Shown here piece by piece: positions 6,857-8,210 of a stretch of DNA of 8,210 bases. Each line of letters starts with the position of its first letter. Positions within the stretch are counted from its first letter, which is position 1. The notes under the pieces were generated by a model that saw only the letters and a list, made by a program, of their open reading frames with translations, ran no database searches and was not told the DNA's origin. The stretch comes from Holophaga sp. (GTDB lineage Bacteria > Acidobacteriota > Holophagae > Holophagales > Holophagaceae), in the NCBI GenBank assembly GCA_031292735.1, contig JARLGP010000051.1:1-8210 (forward strand), given 5' to 3'. A program made the translations under genes and the position numbers.

Positions 6857-6876
6857 AAATCCAGCGCGCGGACTGG
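6849..6876 (-). terminator. Weak intrinsic terminator after tetR
   Basis: Read leftward, CCAG (6876-6873) pairs with CTGG (6864-6861) around a TCCGCGCG loop. ATTTTTGCTTTTC follows at once (6860-6848). The T-rich tail is right for an intrinsic terminator, but the stem is only 4 bp plus a possible T-G pair, so efficiency would be low. It overlaps the -35 of the candidate DUF2157 promoter. Confidence 0.33.
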
Positions 6877-6898
6877 CAGCGATTTTTCCACTGGACCC

Positions 6899-7495
6899 TC
6901 AGAGGGTGTGTGCTCCGGCCGGCTGCTGGGCCTTTTTGATGAGGGATTCCAGGGCCTCGTTGGCCCAGTCCCCGGCCTGTCCCTGCCGCAGCAGCCGCGA
7001 ACCGAGGTGGTAGGCCAGGCACAGGGCATTGAACTCGAAGGCCAGCTGCTCCCGGTCCCAGGCCGGGTGGGCAAAACCGTCGAACACGCCCGCCGTCGCC
7101 CCCAGGATGCGGCGCTGGATCCCCACCAGGGCCTCCCGCACCTGCCCGTCCTGGTCATCGAACTCGAAGCACGCTCCGGTGATGGGGCAGCCGCCGGGCA
7201 GGCCTGGGTCATCGATCCAGCCCTGCATGGCCAGGAACAGGAAGCGCAGCCGCCCCGGTCCGGGCGCCACCTGCGCCGCGGGGGCCGTCCGTTCCTGGAT
7301 CTGGACGGCGGCGTGTTCCAGCGTGGCGATCTGCAGGGCTTCCTTGGAGCCGAAATGGGCGAACAGACCACTCTTGGACATGCCCAGCACCCCCGCCAGG
7401 ATCCCGATGCTCAGGCCTTTCACCCCGTCCTGGCTGGCCAGGCGCATGGCCTCGTCCAGGATTCGCGCCCGCGTGTTCTCGCCCTTTTCCGCCAA
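6899..7495 (-). CDS. TetR/AcrR-family transcriptional repressor
   Basis: A 198-residue regulator with an N-terminal TetR DNA-binding domain: TRARILDEAMRLASQDG (8-24), then the helix-turn-helix LSIGILAGVLGMSKSGLFAHF (28-48, helices either side of GMS) and GSKEAL (49-54). The C-terminal ligand and dimer domain has W93 and GGCPITGACFEFDD from residue 101, a pattern seen in one TetR subgroup whose ligands are mostly unknown. The TTG at 7495 is chosen because AGGAGG lies exactly 6 bases upstream (7507-7502); further upstream the frame has no family similarity. The gene diverges from the cupin gene across a 139-bp region holding a strong palindrome between opposed promoters, so it very likely represses itself and the cupin gene. 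The membrane-protein pair downstream could be partly co-transcribed through a weak terminator. The inducer cannot be predicted. Confidence 0.93.
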   Translation of the reverse strand: MAEKGENTRARILDEAMRLASQDGVKGLSIGILAGVLGMSKSGLFAHFGSKEALQIATLEHAAVQIQERTAPAAQVAPGPGRLRFLFLAMQGWIDDPGLPGGCPITGACFEFDDQDGQVREALVGIQRRILGATAGVFDGFAHPAWDREQLAFEFNALCLAYHLGSRLLRQGQAGDWANEALESLIKKAQQPAGAHTL

Positions 7496-7501
7496 ACCGC
7501 C

Positions 7502-7507
7502 CCTCCT
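7502..7507 (-). promoter_or_regulatory. Strong ribosome binding site fixing the tetR TTG start
   Basis: AGGAGG on the - strand, 6 bases before the TTG at 7495. This optimal Shine-Dalgarno sequence decides the start against the upstream in-frame TTG at 7552. Confidence 0.8.
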
Positions 7508-7538
7508 TGCCGACCCCGAAAAGAAAAGCGTACCCGCA

Positions 7539-7554
7539 CCTTGCCCCGGCAAGG
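7539..7554. repeat. 16-bp palindrome over the -35 of the cupin promoter
   Basis: CCTTGCC (7539-7545) and GGCAAGG (7548-7554) are exact 7-bp inverted arms around a CC centre. The element covers the -35 TTGCCC (7541-7546) of the rightward promoter. It also lies within the predicted tetR 5' leader, where it could fold into a hairpin. It may be a second protein-binding site, or a chance GC-rich palindrome. Confidence 0.5.
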
Positions 7555-7569
7555 ATGCTTGCCTATAAT
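7541..7569 (+). promoter_or_regulatory. Sigma70-type promoter of the cupin gene
   Basis: A perfect -10, TATAAT (7564-7569), has TTGCCC (7541-7546) exactly 17 bp upstream. The predicted start, around 7576, falls inside the 12-bp palindrome, so a bound repressor would block initiation. The leader to the ATG at 7635 would be about 59 bases. Confidence 0.72.
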
Positions 7570-7588
7570 AGTACGAACGTTCGTTCTA
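7569..7588. promoter_or_regulatory. Probable TetR operator (palindrome)
   Basis: ACGAACGTTCGT (7573-7584) is a perfect 12-bp palindrome. Extended to 7569-7588, TAG and CTA also pair with only one mismatched position on each arm (7572/7585). Size and symmetry are typical of TetR-family operators. It lies between divergent promoters and covers the predicted start sites of both. The dimeric repressor encoded next door is the obvious binder; this is inference from position and symmetry. Confidence 0.78.
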
Positions 7589-7614
7589 ATACATATCGAA
7601 CGCCTTCCGTCCAA
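7586..7614 (-). promoter_or_regulatory. Candidate promoter of tetR
   Basis: On the - strand TTGGAC (7614-7609, four of six) and TATTAG (7591-7586, four of six) are spaced 17 bp apart. The -10 overlaps the edge of the palindromic operator and the start would be near 7579, within it. This is the layout expected for autorepression. The hexamers are weaker than those of the opposing promoter. Confidence 0.5.
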
Positions 7615-7634
7615 CCCTTCCTTCGGGAGCCCCC

Positions 7635-8147
7635 ATGAGCCTGCAAGCCAAGAACCCGCAACGTTCCTCTCACTTCGCCGCCGCGCAGTTCGGCAATCCG
7701 GCCCGGTGGCGGGAGCCCATCCTGGACCCCCCCCAGGTGGGGAAACTCCCGGGCGAGACCTTCCTCGGGAGGCTTCTGGAGCTTTCGTCCATGGAGGTGT
7801 CCTTCGGGTCCATGCTGCCCGGGGAAGCGATGCCCTTCCTGCACGCCCACAAGCAGAACGAGGAACTGTACGTGATCCTCTCCGGCGAAGGCGAGATGCA
7901 GGTGGATGGCGAATGCATCCCCCTGCGCTCCGGCACCGTCATCCGCATCGCCCAGCCGGGCCTGCGCGCCTGGCGCGCCACCGGGCGGGATCCCATGGGC
8001 TACCTGGTTGTCCAGGCCAAGGCGGGAAGCCTCGAGCAGGCCGCGGGCGGCGACGGGATCATTGCGGACGTGGAGTTGCGCTGGCCTGAGGCCGGCGAGC
8101 CCGCCGACCAGGGACTCAGCTGGCCGCTGGGCAAGGTGTTTCTCTAA
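7635..8147 (+). CDS. Cupin-domain protein with incomplete metal-binding motif
   Basis: A 170-residue protein with one conserved beta-barrel cupin domain (about 55-126). Motif 1 is present: Gly63, His70, His72, Glu77, Gly84 (HAHKQNEELYVILSG). In motif 2 the usual histidine is missing: at the PG turn the sequence reads QPGLRAW, with Arg111 where His is expected, so only three of the four classic ligands are seen. The protein could bind metal with three ligands or act as a small-molecule binding barrel; no reaction can be assigned. There is no signal peptide. The ATG at 7635 has GGGAG (7625-7629) 5 bases upstream. It diverges from tetR and its promoter carries the predicted operator, so it is likely induced by whatever ligand that regulator senses. 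Confidence 0.88.
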   Translation: MSLQAKNPQRSSHFAAAQFGNPARWREPILDPPQVGKLPGETFLGRLLELSSMEVSFGSMLPGEAMPFLHAHKQNEELYVILSGEGEMQVDGECIPLRSGTVIRIAQPGLRAWRATGRDPMGYLVVQAKAGSLEQAAGGDGIIADVELRWPEAGEPADQGLSWPLGKVFL

Positions 8148-8209
8148 CCAGACCGGGGTTTCTCGGATTCCGCCCTTGAAGCGGTTGGGCGCCGGAACAG
8201 CACCAGGAC
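8144..8209 (-). CDS. Possible C-terminal end of a convergent gene entering from the right edge
   Basis: On the - strand an open frame from the window edge reads VLVLFRRPTASRAESEKPRSG and stops at TAG (8146-8144). It overlaps the cupin stop codon by 4 bases. The first seven visible codons are mostly G/C-ending and could be the end of a membrane helix plus a polar tail. With about 21 codons this is too little to identify or to exclude chance. Confidence 0.22.
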   Translation of the reverse strand, partial: VLVLFRRPTASRAESEKPRSG

Positions 8210-8210
8210 C

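Noticed and set aside
6908..8089. Long + strand open frame across tetR and the cupin gene
   Set aside because: It runs antisense to tetR and out of frame with the cupin domain; the TetR and cupin motifs are clear in the chosen frames.
8168..8195. CGCCC...GGGCG inverted repeat after the cupin gene as a terminator
   Set aside because: 5-bp arms, 11-base loop and no T-run on either strand; not distinguishable from background.
1..8210. Mobile element, CRISPR array, tRNA/rRNA or toxin-antitoxin signals
   Set aside because: I saw no transposase motifs, terminal repeats, regularly spaced repeats, tRNA-like cloverleaf or typical toxin-antitoxin pair. The permease/dprA join has no flanking repeat that would point to a transposon.

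Overview
The window is high-GC, densely coded bacterial DNA with strongly G/C-biased third codon positions and no tRNA, rRNA, CRISPR array or transposase. The first ~85 bases encode the first-transmembrane signature of an ADOP/MacB-type permease, a family greatly expanded in Acidobacteriota. Together with the DUF2157/GDYXXLXY pair and TTG starts, this points tentatively to Acidobacteriota (perhaps Holophaga/Geothrix-like). That assignment is inference, and the permease piece may not belong at this locus.

Left part, + strand (1-3631): an open frame entering from the left edge begins as an ADOP permease and switches in frame, near 74-97, into a DNA-processing protein DprA that lacks its N-terminal domain. 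It is followed by topA (DNA topoisomerase I, TTG start, five C-terminal C4 zinc ribbons). A small flavin split-barrel protein of the NimA/pyridoxamine-phosphate-oxidase type overlaps topA by 4 bp. dprA next to topA is a common bacterial arrangement.

Middle part, + strand (3697-5303): a complete single-domain bacteriohemerythrin with all iron ligands, a small secreted protein of unknown function, and a lipoprotein-like gene broken by a frameshift near 5177. The intact C-terminus of the lipoprotein is still readable in another frame.

Right part (5314-8147): a - strand cluster reads tetR -> DUF2157 membrane protein -> GDYXXLXY-family membrane-anchored protein, the last two overlapping by 4 bp. 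A cupin gene diverges from tetR on the + strand. The 139-bp tetR/cupin intergenic region is the best regulatory element here. It has a perfect 12-bp palindrome inside a near-perfect 20-bp one, flanked by back-to-back sigma70-like promoters whose predicted start sites both fall in or at the palindrome. A second 16-bp palindrome covers the -35 of the cupin promoter. The simplest reading is a TetR repressor controlling itself and the cupin gene.

No convincing new multi-gene system was found. The observations most worth checking are the ADOP/DprA junction, the frameshifted lipoprotein, the double-palindrome divergent control region, and a possibly leaderless DUF2157 gene.
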